DNA from: Bacteroidales bacterium
GTDB lineage: Bacteria; Bacteroidota; Bacteroidia; Bacteroidales; Paludibacteraceae
Assembly (NCBI GenBank): GCA_012519885.1
Contig: JAAYPI010000149.1
Span: 1 to 35,399, forward strand
Direction of reading: 5' to 3'
DNA: 35,399 bases
Below are positions 1 to 9,570 of this stretch, in pieces. Position numbers and translations under genes: made by a program. Each line of letters starts with the position of its first letter. Position 1 is the stretch's first letter. The notes beneath the pieces are model-generated. The model searched no databases. It saw nothing but the letters and a program-made list of their open reading frames with translations, and was not told the origin of the DNA.

Positions 1-307
1 AGATAAATTAGGAATTGATAAAGGGAAGAAATCGTTACATGAAGTAGGTAGTTTGGTGCGTATAAATTATAGGTATAAATTGAGTAATGAGATTGAATTT
101 GATACACGTACTACGATATATACCAACTATAAAGGTATAGAGTTTGACTCCGAAGTAAATGGCAATTTTAAAATAAATAGATTTCTAACAACACGCCTCT
201 CGGTAAATCCACGGTATGATTCAACATTTAAGTTGCCAAATAATGACAAAGCACGTTTACAGTTTAGGCAAATATTGAGTTTTGGATTTTCATATAAATT
301 TTACTAA
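1..307 (+). CDS. C-terminal part of an outer-membrane beta-barrel protein, DUF3078-like (5' end outside window)
   Basis: The frame is open from base 2 to the TAA at 305-307, so only about the last 101 residues are present and the true start lies upstream of the window. The visible part alternates polar and hydrophobic residues in short strands (LVRINYRYKL, IEFDTRTTIYTNY, FLTTRLSVNPRYDS) and ends in an aromatic beta-signal, ILSFGFSYKFY, typical of the last strand of an outer-membrane barrel. The strand pattern and ending resemble my memory of the Bacteroidetes DUF3078 family. Barrel: well supported. DUF3078: a recognition by eye. It converges on trmD with only four bases between the two stop codons and no terminator hairpin visible in the gap. 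Confidence 0.7.
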   Translation, partial: DKLGIDKGKKSLHEVGSLVRINYRYKLSNEIEFDTRTTIYTNYKGIEFDSEVNGNFKINRFLTTRLSVNPRYDSTFKLPNNDKARLQFRQILSFGFSYKFY

Positions 308-311
308 GTTG

Positions 312-986
312 TTACTTTAGTAAATCTGGACGTAGCTTTTTTGTTCTGTTTAGAGCTTGCTCCATACGCCATTCACTTATTTTTTTTTCGTGTCCAGATA
401 ACAATATTTCAGGAATTTTCCATCCATTATAAATAGCAGGACGTGTATAAACAGGGGCAGAAAGTAAGTTGTCTTGAAAGCAATCAGACAATGCCGATTG
501 TTCGTCAGAAATAACGCCAGGTATTATGCGAATGATAGCATCTGATATTATTGATGCAGCTAATTCGCCTCCTGTCAGAACATAATCTCCTATAGAAATT
601 TCTTTAGTTATTAAATGTTCTCGTACACGATGATCCACTCCTTTATAATGACCACAAAGTATAATGATATTATTAACAAGTGAAAGTTCGTTCGCCATTT
701 TTTGGTTAAAAGTTTCCCCATCTGGAGAAGTAAAAATTATTTCATCGTATGTACGTTGATTTTTTAGTTCAGTTATTACCTTGTCAATAGGCTCGATTTG
801 CAAAACCATGCCAGCTTCGCCACCAAACGGATAATCATCTACTCGCTTATGCTTATTGGTAGAGTAATCACGTAAATTATGGATGTGTACTTCTGCCAAA
901 CCTTTTTCTATTCCTCTTTTGATAATTGAATGAGAGAAATTGCTTTCAATTAATTCAGGCAATACTGTAATGATGTCTATACGCAT
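312..986 (-). CDS. trmD: tRNA (guanine-N1)-methyltransferase TrmD
   Basis: Methylates G37 of tRNAs, next to the anticodon, with S-adenosylmethionine; cytoplasmic and usually essential because m1G37 prevents +1 frameshifting. The 224-residue protein has the usual family length. The SPOUT trefoil-knot signatures are present: an [11 protein letters not shown] segment near residue 107, [13 protein letters not shown] near 131, and [16 protein letters not shown] near 168, where Asp168 aligns with the catalytic Asp of the E. coli enzyme. I chose the ATG at 986 ([11 protein letters not shown]) rather than an in-frame start at 1070, because a promoter box at 1009-1016 puts the transcript start near 1002, downstream of the longer start, and TrmD proteins begin at this motif. 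Divergent from ligA. Confidence 0.96.
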   Translation of the reverse strand: MRIDIITVLPELIESNFSHSIIKRGIEKGLAEVHIHNLRDYSTNKHKRVDDYPFGGEAGMVLQIEPIDKVITELKNQRTYDEIIFTSPDGETFNQKMANELSLVNNIIILCGHYKGVDHRVREHLITKEISIGDYVLTGGELAASIISDAIIRIIPGVISDEQSALSDCFQDNLLSAPVYTRPAIYNGWKIPEILLSGHEKKISEWRMEQALNRTKKLRPDLLK

Positions 987-1008
987 ATAACTACAAATGG
1001 ATTTTCGA

Positions 1009-1016
1009 CAAAAGTA
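1009..1016 (-). promoter_or_regulatory. Promoter -7 box for trmD
   Basis: Reads TACTTTTG on the minus strand, matching the Bacteroidetes consensus TAnnTTTG. It would start the transcript about 15 bases before the trmD ATG. No good TTG element is visible at the expected upstream distance, so this is a partial match. Confidence 0.6.
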
Positions 1017-1089
1017 CGTAAAAATTTTCATACTTGTGGATTGTTGAAAAGTATATACATAAAATACCAAATCAAAACACGATTTTTAT

Positions 1090-1097
1090 TACATTTG
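1090..1097 (+). promoter_or_regulatory. Promoter -7 box upstream of ligA
   Basis: TACATTTG matches TAnnTTTG. It lies about 100 bases before the ligA ATG, giving a leader of about 90 nt, longer than for other genes here; no TTG element sits at the expected upstream distance. It is the only full-consensus box I noted in the 209-base divergent trmD/ligA spacer on this strand. Confidence 0.45.
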
Positions 1098-1177
1098 TTT
1101 ACTCAATTGAGTTGTAATACTGAATAGCATTTCTATTGAATCATACTAGAAACAAATAGTTTCTTATTACTTTATAG

Positions 1178-3220
<2,043 letters not shown>

Positions 3221-3255
3221 CATTATTTAATAAGGCAAAAATTATACTAAAAAAG

Positions 3256-3795
3256 ATGAATCAATTACAAAACATTCTTTTCAAATTACGAAGATATTTT
3301 TTACTCAAATTTCATAAAAAACAATGGAGAGATAAAAAATACCTTTCATTCGACAACATATCTTCTGTTGCATTACTCTATTATATAGATGATTATAGTA
3401 AATATGAAATAGTATACAAAAACATTAAAGATTTTACAGCAATGGGAAAAACAGTGTTTTCTGTACTGTTTGTAAAAAAAGGGGTACTTGCAGAAGAGAA
3501 ACGCATCAATATGTTAGTCTTTACCCAAAATGATTGTTCATGGCTTTGTGTTCCTAACGATAATATTATGCTTGATGCGTTGAATATGTCTGCAGATATA
3601 TTAATAGATATATCACTTATGGATAGTATTCCTTTACAATATATAGTAGCTAACTCACAGGTTGGTTGTAAGGTTGCAATGAAAAAAGAAAATAAATTTT
3701 TATACGATTTAATGATTGAAATGAAAGAGGAACAGGTTAATGAGGATAAACTTTTAGAAACAATTGCTTTCTATTTAAAACAGATTAAATCGTAA
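3256..3795 (+). CDS. Conserved Bacteroidetes protein, DUF6913-like
   Basis: A 179-residue soluble protein with a basic N-terminus (several Lys/Arg in the first 30 residues), then alternating hydrophobic strands and helices (VALLYYIDDY, VFSVLFVKKG, ILIDISLMDS, LQYIVANSQVGCKVAM), with no signal peptide or membrane segment. Length, sequence style and position between ligA and dapA match a conserved hypothetical of Bacteroidetes that I believe is the DUF6913 family; this is recognition by eye, not a search. No catalytic motif is visible and I give no function. Probably co-transcribed with ligA; dapA appears to have its own promoter downstream. Confidence 0.7.
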   Translation: MNQLQNILFKLRRYFLLKFHKKQWRDKKYLSFDNISSVALLYYIDDYSKYEIVYKNIKDFTAMGKTVFSVLFVKKGVLAEEKRINMLVFTQNDCSWLCVPNDNIMLDALNMSADILIDISLMDSIPLQYIVANSQVGCKVAMKKENKFLYDLMIEMKEEQVNEDKLLETIAFYLKQIKS

Positions 3796-3873
3796 TGTAT
3801 AATAATTGATTATACATTGTACAAAATTCCCCAAAATCCTTTCTTATAGTAGCTGTTTTTGAATAAAAAATAC

Positions 3874-3881
3874 TATTTTTG
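3874..3881 (+). promoter_or_regulatory. Promoter -7 box for dapA
   Basis: TATTTTTG matches TAnnTTTG. The predicted transcript start near 3888 leaves a leader of about 21 nt before the dapA ATG at 3909. The upstream TTG element is not at the ideal distance. The box rules out in-frame start codons at or before 3881. Confidence 0.6.
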
Positions 3882-3908
3882 CAACTTAAAGAAAAAATAC
3901 ACTTTTTA

Positions 3909-4802
3909 ATGGAACGCAATAAATTTATAGGAATGGGTGTTGCTTTGGTAACACCTTTTAAAACGGATGGCAGTGTTGATTTTTCAGCTTTAGCTCGATT
4001 AGTTGATTATCAGCTAAAAAATGGAACTGATTATTTAGTTGTGTTAGGTACAACAGCTGAAACTCCTACCTTATCTGCTGAAGAACAGTTAGAAATAACT
4101 CAGTTTATTGTGGAAAAAGTAAATGGAAAGTTACCTATCGTATTGGGTATGGGCGGAAATGATACACGTGCGTTGGTACAAAAAATTTCAACAGCAAATT
4201 TAAATGGTGTTGATGCAATTTTATCAGTAACTCCTTATTATAACAAACCTACACAAGAAGGTATTTACCAACACTATGCAGCAGTAGCCAAAAGTACAAA
4301 ATTGCCTATCATATTGTATAATGTTCCAGGTCGTACGGGTGTTAATATGAGTGTCGAAACTACGTTGCGTTTGGCAAATGATTTTTCAAATATCATTGCC
4401 ACCAAAGAAGCATCAGGAAATATAGCTCAAGTAGATGCGATTATTAAAAATAAACCTAAAGATTTTTTAGTTATCTCTGGTGATGATGCGATCACATTTC
4501 CGTTGATAACCTTAGGTGCTTCAGGTGTTATTTCGGTTATTGGTAATGCTTTTCCTTGCGAATTTAGTAAAATGGTTCGCTTAGCCTTAGCTGGTGATTA
4601 TCAGACAGCTTTAACCATTCATCATGGGTTTACTGAATTAATTGAACTATTGTTTGTCGATGGTAATCCTGCTGGAGTAAAAAGTATTCTATCTGCAATG
4701 GGTTATTTAGAAAACCAATTACGATTACCTTTATTACCAACAAGGATAACAACCTACGAGAAAATGCGAAACATTCTTTTAAATATGAACATTAAATGCT
4801 AA
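3909..4802 (+). CDS. dapA: 4-hydroxy-tetrahydrodipicolinate synthase DapA
   Basis: Condenses pyruvate with aspartate semialdehyde at the start of the diaminopimelate/lysine branch; cytoplasmic TIM barrel. The 297-residue protein has the family length. Visible residues: LGTTAETPTLS near 47, the ILYNVPGRTGVN loop with Tyr137 and Arg142, and the Schiff-base Lys166 in IIATKEASG. The start at 3909 (MERNKFIGMGVALVTPF) fits the family and the promoter at 3874-3881; a TTG at 3879 in the same frame lies inside that promoter and is rejected. The stop codon is part of the terminator hairpin. Lysine/DAP synthesis argues against extreme loss of biosynthesis in this organism. Confidence 0.97.
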   Translation: MERNKFIGMGVALVTPFKTDGSVDFSALARLVDYQLKNGTDYLVVLGTTAETPTLSAEEQLEITQFIVEKVNGKLPIVLGMGGNDTRALVQKISTANLNGVDAILSVTPYYNKPTQEGIYQHYAAVAKSTKLPIILYNVPGRTGVNMSVETTLRLANDFSNIIATKEASGNIAQVDAIIKNKPKDFLVISGDDAITFPLITLGASGVISVIGNAFPCEFSKMVRLALAGDYQTALTIHHGFTELIELLFVDGNPAGVKSILSAMGYLENQLRLPLLPTRITTYEKMRNILLNMNIKC

Positions 4803-4824
4803 TTGAAAAATTAGCATTTTTTTT
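4796..4824 (+). terminator. Rho-independent terminator overlapping the dapA stop codon
   Basis: Perfect 9-bp inverted repeat ATGCTAATT / AATTAGCAT with a GAAA loop and an eight-T run. The dapA TAA (4800-4802) lies inside the left arm, so a ribosome finishing dapA would cover the hairpin. msrB starts seven bases after the T-run. Confidence 0.85.
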
Positions 4825-4830
4825 AATAAT

Positions 4831-5184
4831 ATGAACAAACTAACTAAAGAGGAAGAACACATTATAGTGCATAAAGGCACTGAATTACCTTTTAGCGGAG
4901 AATATGTACATACCAAAGAAGATGGTATATATAGTTGTCGTAGATGCGATACGCCATTGTTTTTGTCTGATGATAAATTTGATTCGGAATGTGGTTGGCC
5001 AAGTTTTGATGATGCTATAAAAGAAGCTGTGTTGGAAATTCCCGATATGGATGGTAGAAGAACTGAAATTGTGTGTGCAAATTGTCATGGACATCTAGGA
5101 CATGTATTTGAAGGTGAAGGTTTTACTGAAAAGAATGTAAGACATTGTGTAAATTCATTATCAATAAAATTGATGAAAAAATAA
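4831..5184 (+). CDS. msrB: Peptide-methionine (R)-S-oxide reductase MsrB
   Basis: Reduces methionine-R-sulfoxide in oxidised proteins. The 117-residue protein is a single MsrB domain: zinc-binding pairs CRRC (36/39) and CANC (82/85), the SECGWPSFDD motif, the GHLGHVF segment, and catalytic Cys106 in RHCVNSLS. It is the cysteine, not the selenocysteine, form. No signal peptide, so cytoplasmic. The TAA stop overlaps the msrA start by one base (TAATG), implying translational coupling. I see no promoter in the short gap after the dapA terminator; expression may depend on readthrough or on a promoter within dapA. Confidence 0.95.
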   Translation: MNKLTKEEEHIIVHKGTELPFSGEYVHTKEDGIYSCRRCDTPLFLSDDKFDSECGWPSFDDAIKEAVLEIPDMDGRRTEIVCANCHGHLGHVFEGEGFTEKNVRHCVNSLSIKLMKK

Positions 5185-5663
5185 TGATAGAAAAAGCCTA
5201 TTTTGCTTCTGGTTGTTTTTGGGGTACTGAATACTATTTTATGCAACTACCAAGAATTGCGACTCAAGTAGGATATATGGGTGGGCTGACATTTGCTCCA
5301 ACTTATAGAGAGGTTTGTACAGGAGATACAGGGCACATAGAAACAGTAGAAATTGTTTATGATAATGAACAACTACAATATGAGACACTCGTTAAATTAT
5401 TCTTCGAAACACATAATTTTTCGCAAATTGATGGTCAAGGACCTGATATTGGGTCGCAATACGTTTCTGTAATTTTTTATACCAATGAAAAACAAAGAGA
5501 TATAGCCACATATTATATCACATTGTTGCAAACAAAAGGATACTTTGTAGCTACACAGTTACGCCAAGCAGAAGAATTTTGGGTAGCAGAAGATTATCAT
5601 CAAACATATTATACTAAAACAGGAGGTACACCATATTGTCATAAGTACACAAAAATATTTTAG
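5184..5663 (+). CDS. msrA: Peptide-methionine (S)-S-oxide reductase MsrA
   Basis: Reduces methionine-S-sulfoxide, complementing MsrB. The 159-residue protein starts MIEKAYFASGCFWGTEYYF; Cys11 in GCFWG is catalytic, and a C-terminal GGTPYCHKY segment may hold the resolving cysteine. An in-frame ATG at 5145 lies inside msrB and adds residues not typical of the family, so the start at 5184 overlapping the msrB stop is preferred. Stop TAG. Converges on the next gene with 12 bases between stops. Confidence 0.94.
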   Translation: MIEKAYFASGCFWGTEYYFMQLPRIATQVGYMGGLTFAPTYREVCTGDTGHIETVEIVYDNEQLQYETLVKLFFETHNFSQIDGQGPDIGSQYVSVIFYTNEKQRDIATYYITLLQTKGYFVATQLRQAEEFWVAEDYHQTYYTKTGGTPYCHKYTKIF

Positions 5664-5675
5664 ATAACACTATTT

Positions 5676-6833
5676 TTAAAATTTTTTATACGTCCTTTTT
5701 ATTCGTTGCAATTTTTCTTCTTCTTCTCTCATCGTTTTTGTATAGATTGGTACGATGTAATAAGGTTTAGGTAAAATCAAAAATTGCTTACTATTTGATA
5801 CAGAATTTGTTAGAGTGGGATTACTCAAACGAACTGTTGATTCTGTTGAAACAAAATACGAGTTTGATAGTTTCTTATTTTCAGTTGTTGTACGTATATA
5901 AAGCTTGTAGATACAGGATTGTAGTAGGTATGAGCCGTTAATTTCTGTATAGATATACTGGGTTTGCGTAATCCAATCATTGTAAGTAAAACCTCTTGAT
6001 TCAGCTACTTTACGCAATAAAGAAGAAGTATTATTTTTTATATTACTTTGAGTACCTAAGTTTTGTTGAGCTTCGAGTATTACATTTTTCAAGGTGTCTA
6101 TTACCAAATATCCGTCATCACTAAGCTTATAATTTGAAAAATAAAACAATTGTACAACATTCGGATTGGTATGCCTAAATCCTTTGTTCTCACGAAATGA
6201 ATTATTCTTAATAAAGTTTGAAGTGAAGCGTGGTAAAAAATCATCGTGTAACATTCTTCTCAGATTACTAAAATCAGTACCTGCTGTCGAATCCTTATAT
6301 TTTATAGCAGAAAGTATTGGTAAAATTGAGTATTCATTTTTATTGGATTGTAATATACCTTTGCTCTCGAATGCATAACCACTTGAGTCTGATAAGGTAT
6401 ATGTGTTATATACATAATCTTGTTGAATAGACGAGGGTAGTGTATAGAACTTTTTTTTATTTTTTACAACAAGGTGTAGTTTTTTTCTAATCCAGAGGCT
6501 TTCTGTAGCATAAACATCAATTTCATTTAGAGTATAAGATAGAGGATTAAGGTATAGTGTGTCCTTATACGATTGTTTTTTTAAAATGTATGGAGTATAA
6601 TTAATATGTTGAAATACAAGTGAATCAAAGTCAAAAGAGATTGAAAATTCGCCCAAATCATTACTCATACTTCCATAAATATCATGATTATTTGAAGTGT
6701 GTATGCTTACGTAAGGAATTGCTTTATGGCTTTGACTATCTAGTATTATTCCTTGATATTGAGCACTATATACGTGTGCCACAAGAATAAACGAGCATAA
6801 GAAAGTAAGATGGGTTTTTAATCTTTTGAGCAT
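5676..6833 (-). CDS. Secreted protein with CarboxypepD_reg-like domain
   Basis: A 385-residue protein with a clear signal peptide (basic MLKRLKTH, hydrophobic FLCSFILVAHV, likely cleavage near residue 24 before QYQG). Residues about 26-105 look like a carboxypeptidase regulatory-like beta-sandwich: GIILDSQSHKAIPYVSIHT, then NDLGEFSISF and YTLNEIDVYA, the same module found at the N-terminus of TonB-dependent receptors. The rest is Ser/Asn/Tyr-rich without motifs I recognise, and there is no barrel C-terminus. Probably periplasmic or surface-exposed; substrate unknown. Monocistronic, with its own promoter at 6850-6881. Confidence 0.75.
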   Translation of the reverse strand: MLKRLKTHLTFLCSFILVAHVYSAQYQGIILDSQSHKAIPYVSIHTSNNHDIYGSMSNDLGEFSISFDFDSLVFQHINYTPYILKKQSYKDTLYLNPLSYTLNEIDVYATESLWIRKKLHLVVKNKKKFYTLPSSIQQDYVYNTYTLSDSSGYAFESKGILQSNKNEYSILPILSAIKYKDSTAGTDFSNLRRMLHDDFLPRFTSNFIKNNSFRENKGFRHTNPNVVQLFYFSNYKLSDDGYLVIDTLKNVILEAQQNLGTQSNIKNNTSSLLRKVAESRGFTYNDWITQTQYIYTEINGSYLLQSCIYKLYIRTTTENKKLSNSYFVSTESTVRLSNPTLTNSVSNSKQFLILPKPYYIVPIYTKTMREEEEKLQRIKRTYKKF

Positions 6834-6849
6834 AGTAAAATTTTTATGC

Positions 6850-6881
6850 TAAAAGTACGAAATAGCTTAGTATAAAACAAA
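6850..6881 (-). promoter_or_regulatory. Promoter of the secreted CarboxypepD_reg-like gene
   Basis: Minus strand: TTTG (6878-6881), 20-base spacer, TACTTTTA (6850-6857), one mismatch from TAnnTTTG. The TTTG element is made from the T-run of the upstream tRNA terminator. Confidence 0.6.
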
Positions 6882-6905
6882 AAAGTCTGTCATAATTGAC
6901 AAACT
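6879..6905 (-). terminator. Rho-independent terminator of the tRNA-Val pair
   Basis: Minus strand: 9-bp stem AGTTTGTCA / TGACAGACT (one G-T wobble), ATTA loop, then a run of Ts. It lies 12 bases after the second tRNA. Confidence 0.85.
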
Positions 6906-6916
6906 TTAAGGTTGTG

Positions 6917-6991
6917 TGGGCGTTGACGGATTCGAACCGCCGACCCTCTGCTTGTAAGGCAGATGCTCTGAACCAGCTGAGCTAAACGCCC
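6917..6991 (-). tRNA. tRNA-Val (anticodon UAC), downstream copy
   Basis: Minus strand gives a complete cloverleaf: acceptor GGGCGTT / AACGCCC with discriminator A, D-arm AGCTC..GAGC, anticodon arm CTGCCTTACAAGCAG with TAC at the centre of the loop, and T-arm with the GGTTCGAATCC loop. CCA is not encoded. Identical in sequence to the copy at 7023-7097. Confidence 0.97.
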
Positions 6992-7022
6992 GTATTATAT
7001 TGTATTTTAAAAGAAAAGATTG

Positions 7023-7097
7023 TGGGCGTTGACGGATTCGAACCGCCGACCCTCTGCTTGTAAGGCAGATGCTCTGAACCAGCTGAGCTAAACGCCC
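7023..7097 (-). tRNA. tRNA-Val (anticodon UAC), upstream copy
   Basis: Same 75-base sequence and cloverleaf as the copy at 6917-6991, separated by 31 AT-rich bases. Both are read from the promoter at 7118-7148 and end at the terminator at 6879-6905, forming a small two-tRNA operon. Confidence 0.97.
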
Positions 7098-7117
7098 CTT
7101 TTCTTTCAAAAGCGATG

Positions 7118-7148
7118 CAAAGGTAAGTTATTTTTTTGTATTTGCAAA
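7118..7148 (-). promoter_or_regulatory. Promoter of the tRNA-Val operon
   Basis: Minus strand: TTTG (7145-7148), 19-base spacer, TACCTTTG (7118-7125), a full match to the Bacteroidetes consensus. The predicted start is about 13 bases before the first tRNA. Confidence 0.8.
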
Positions 7149-7170
7149 TTCTTTTATCGCTTTTTTATAG

Positions 7171-7208
7171 TACAAAGGGAAAGTTTTAATGATTTCTTTC
7201 CCTTTGTA
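7171..7208 (-). repeat. 13-bp perfect inverted repeat just after pgi
   Basis: Arms TACAAAGGGAAAG and CTTTCCCTTTGTA with a 12-base loop, starting eight bases after the pgi stop. It would form a strong hairpin at the 3' end of the prfB-lysS-gpsA-pgi transcript, but no T-run follows on either strand, so it is better called a 3'-end or processing hairpin than a classical terminator. A 28-codon frame (7128-7214) runs through it. Confidence 0.6.
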
Positions 7209-7215
7209 TTCCATA

Positions 7216-8559
7216 TTATAGTCTTGCTTTAATAGCTTTTGTTTCTGCCTCAAAACCTGGCTTTTCAAGTAAGGCAAACATATTCTTTTTATATGCTTCA
7301 ACTCCTGGTTGGTCAAATGGGTTTACGCCTAATAAATACCCACTAATACCACATGCTTTTTCGAAGAAATATATTAATTGTCCGATGTAATACTCATTTA
7401 ATTCAGGGACCTCAATTTTCATATTGGGAACACCGCCATCAACATGAGCCAACATAGTTCCCAATTCAGCCATTTTGTTTACTTCATCAACACGTTTCCC
7501 TGCTAAAAAGTTCAATCCATCTAAGTTGTCGTTATCCGTTGGCACAACTACCTTTTTGGATGCTTGTTTAATTGAGATAACTGTTTCAAAAATAGTACGT
7601 TCGCCTTCCTGTATCCATTGTCCCATCGAGTGTAGGTCGGTTGAAAAATCAACAGCAGCATTGAATATCCCTTTATTTTCTTTTCCTTCGCTTTCACCAA
7701 ATAATTGTTTCCACCATTCAGCAAAGAAATGCAGTTTTGGTTGATAATTAGCTAGAATTTCAATTTTTTTACCGTTTCTATATAATTCATTACGTGTTGC
7801 AGCATATATTGCAGCAGGATTCTCAGCAAAAGGAGTATTTAATCCGCACACTTCTTCCATTTTTCTAGCCCCAGCTAACAATTGATTTAAATCTAATCCA
7901 GCTACAGCAATAGGTAAAAGTCCTACAGGAGAAAGTACTGAAAAACGACCACCAACATTATCTGGAATTACATACGTTTTGTAACCTTCTTGTGTTGCCA
8001 ATGTACGCAATGCACCTTTTGATGCATCAGTTACAGCCACTATTAAGTTTTTAGCTTTAGCTTTGCCAACCTGTTTTTCTAATTGTGTTTTTAATAAACG
8101 AAAAGCCAAAGCAGTTTCGGTAGTTGTACCAGATTTTGAAATATTAATGATACCAAATTTTTTATCTGATAAATAATCCATTAATTCAGCTAAATAATCT
8201 TCGCCAATATTATTACCGGCATATACAATTACGGGTGTATTTGTGTCTTTTTTCAACCAAATAAATGTGTTAGATAAAGCATCAATCACAGCTTTTGCAC
8301 CTAAGAAGCTTCCTCCAATACCTGCTACAACTACTACTTCACATTCTTTACGTAATAAATCAGCAGTTTGTTTGATATCGTTAATTAATTCAGCAGAAGT
8401 GCTTGATGGAAGGGATAACCATCCCAAAAAATCATTTCCTTTTCCTGTACCATTGTGTAGCATACTATTGCATGCACTTACTTCTTTTTCGTAAGCAAAT
8501 ACTTTATCTTTTGATATAAAACCTAAGGTATTGTCAATTACCAATTTAATGTTTTCCAT
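7216..8559 (-). CDS. pgi: Glucose-6-phosphate isomerase
   Basis: Interconverts glucose-6-phosphate and fructose-6-phosphate in glycolysis and gluconeogenesis; cytoplasmic. The 447-residue protein has the length of the short bacterial form. Visible motifs: [20 protein letters not shown] near 79, [13 protein letters not shown] (phosphate-binding SKSGTT loop) near 140, [16 protein letters not shown] near 203, and a C-terminal [12 protein letters not shown] segment with the expected catalytic lysine. The start (MENIKLVID) comes two bases after the gpsA stop; the pair is the end of the prfB-lysS-gpsA-pgi run. Confidence 0.96.
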   Translation of the reverse strand: MENIKLVIDNTLGFISKDKVFAYEKEVSACNSMLHNGTGKGNDFLGWLSLPSSTSAELINDIKQTADLLRKECEVVVVAGIGGSFLGAKAVIDALSNTFIWLKKDTNTPVIVYAGNNIGEDYLAELMDYLSDKKFGIINISKSGTTTETALAFRLLKTQLEKQVGKAKAKNLIVAVTDASKGALRTLATQEGYKTYVIPDNVGGRFSVLSPVGLLPIAVAGLDLNQLLAGARKMEEVCGLNTPFAENPAAIYAATRNELYRNGKKIEILANYQPKLHFFAEWWKQLFGESEGKENKGIFNAAVDFSTDLHSMGQWIQEGERTIFETVISIKQASKKVVVPTDNDNLDGLNFLAGKRVDEVNKMAELGTMLAHVDGGVPNMKIEVPELNEYYIGQLIYFFEKACGISGYLLGVNPFDQPGVEAYKKNMFALLEKPGFEAETKAIKARL

Positions 8560-8561
8560 TT

Positions 8562-9566
8562 TTATCGTATTTTTTCTGTTAATAATTTAATTTCGATTGT
8601 TGGGGCTATGCGTTCGTACAATATATTATATACTGCATCAAGAATAGGCATATCTACATTTAGAGTATCATTAATTTCTTTAATACATTTAGTTCCATAA
8701 TAACCTTCTGCAATCATTTCCATTTCTAATTGTGAAGTTTTTACAGAATATCCTTTTCCTATCATGGTGCCAAAAGTACGATTACGACTAAAACGAGAAT
8801 GTGCTGTTACTATTAAATCGCCTAAATAGGCTGAATCTTGCGTATTACGCTCATTATTCCGTTCTACTGCATCTACAAAACGATTTATTTCACGAATACT
8901 ATTTGAAATTAGTACTGCCTGAAAGTTATCACCATATTTTAGTCCATGACATATTCCTACTGCAATAGCATAAACATTTTTGAGAACAGATGAATATTCA
9001 ATGCCATTAATATCGCTTGTAATAGATGTTTTTAAGAATGAACAGCTTAATCTTTCGGCTAAATATGTTCCTAATTCGTTATTAGCACATGCAATGGTTA
9101 AGTATGAAAGACGCTCTAGAGCAACTTCTTCTGCATGACAAGGTCCAGCAATGATAGCAATATTTTCTTGTTTAACACCATAGAATTTTTGAAAATAATC
9201 ATTAATAATCATATTTTCATCAGGAACTATTCCTTTGATTGCAGATACGATTATTTTATTACTTAATGTACGTGTTAGTTTTTGTAAATGTTGTTTAAGA
9301 AAAGGAGAGGGAGTTGCAAAAACTAAAATATCAGAGTTTTTAACTGCTAAGTTAATGTCTGCATAAAATTTTATTTTTTTTGTATCAAATCTAATCGAAC
9401 TGAGATAGGAAGGATTATTTCCTAAGCGTTGGAATATTTCAATTTGCTCAGGTCTTCTCATGTACCAATTAATTTTATCTCCTTTTGACATGGTAATTTT
9501 GGCTAAAGCGGTTGCCCAGCTTCCACCTCCCATAATGCATATTCGTTTTGCTTTCATTTGTTCCAT
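8562..9566 (-). CDS. gpsA: Glycerol-3-phosphate dehydrogenase [NAD(P)+]
   Basis: Reduces dihydroxyacetone phosphate to sn-glycerol-3-phosphate for phospholipid synthesis. The 334-residue protein has an N-terminal Rossmann motif [11 protein letters not shown], the VSAIKGI segment near 115, IAGPCHAEE near 143, and the C-terminal catalytic region with [17 protein letters not shown] near 188. Start ATG at 9566, four bases after the lysS stop; a second ATG three codons on is possible. It links this operon to glycolysis next to pgi. Confidence 0.95.
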   Translation of the reverse strand: MEQMKAKRICIMGGGSWATALAKITMSKGDKINWYMRRPEQIEIFQRLGNNPSYLSSIRFDTKKIKFYADINLAVKNSDILVFATPSPFLKQHLQKLTRTLSNKIIVSAIKGIVPDENMIINDYFQKFYGVKQENIAIIAGPCHAEEVALERLSYLTIACANNELGTYLAERLSCSFLKTSITSDINGIEYSSVLKNVYAIAVGICHGLKYGDNFQAVLISNSIREINRFVDAVERNNERNTQDSAYLGDLIVTAHSRFSRNRTFGTMIGKGYSVKTSQLEMEMIAEGYYGTKCIKEINDTLNVDMPILDAVYNILYERIAPTIEIKLLTEKIR

Positions 9567-9570
9567 ACTT

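Noticed and set aside
986-1070. Longer TrmD with 28 extra N-terminal residues
   Set aside because: The extension lies upstream of the predicted transcript start and is not part of the family.
6906-7109. 67-residue frame over the tRNA genes
   Set aside because: It is simply translation of the two tRNA-Val sequences.
7128-7316. 62-residue frame overlapping the end of pgi
   Set aside because: Its first half is a shadow of pgi; only the short part after the pgi stop is considered, as a weak finding.
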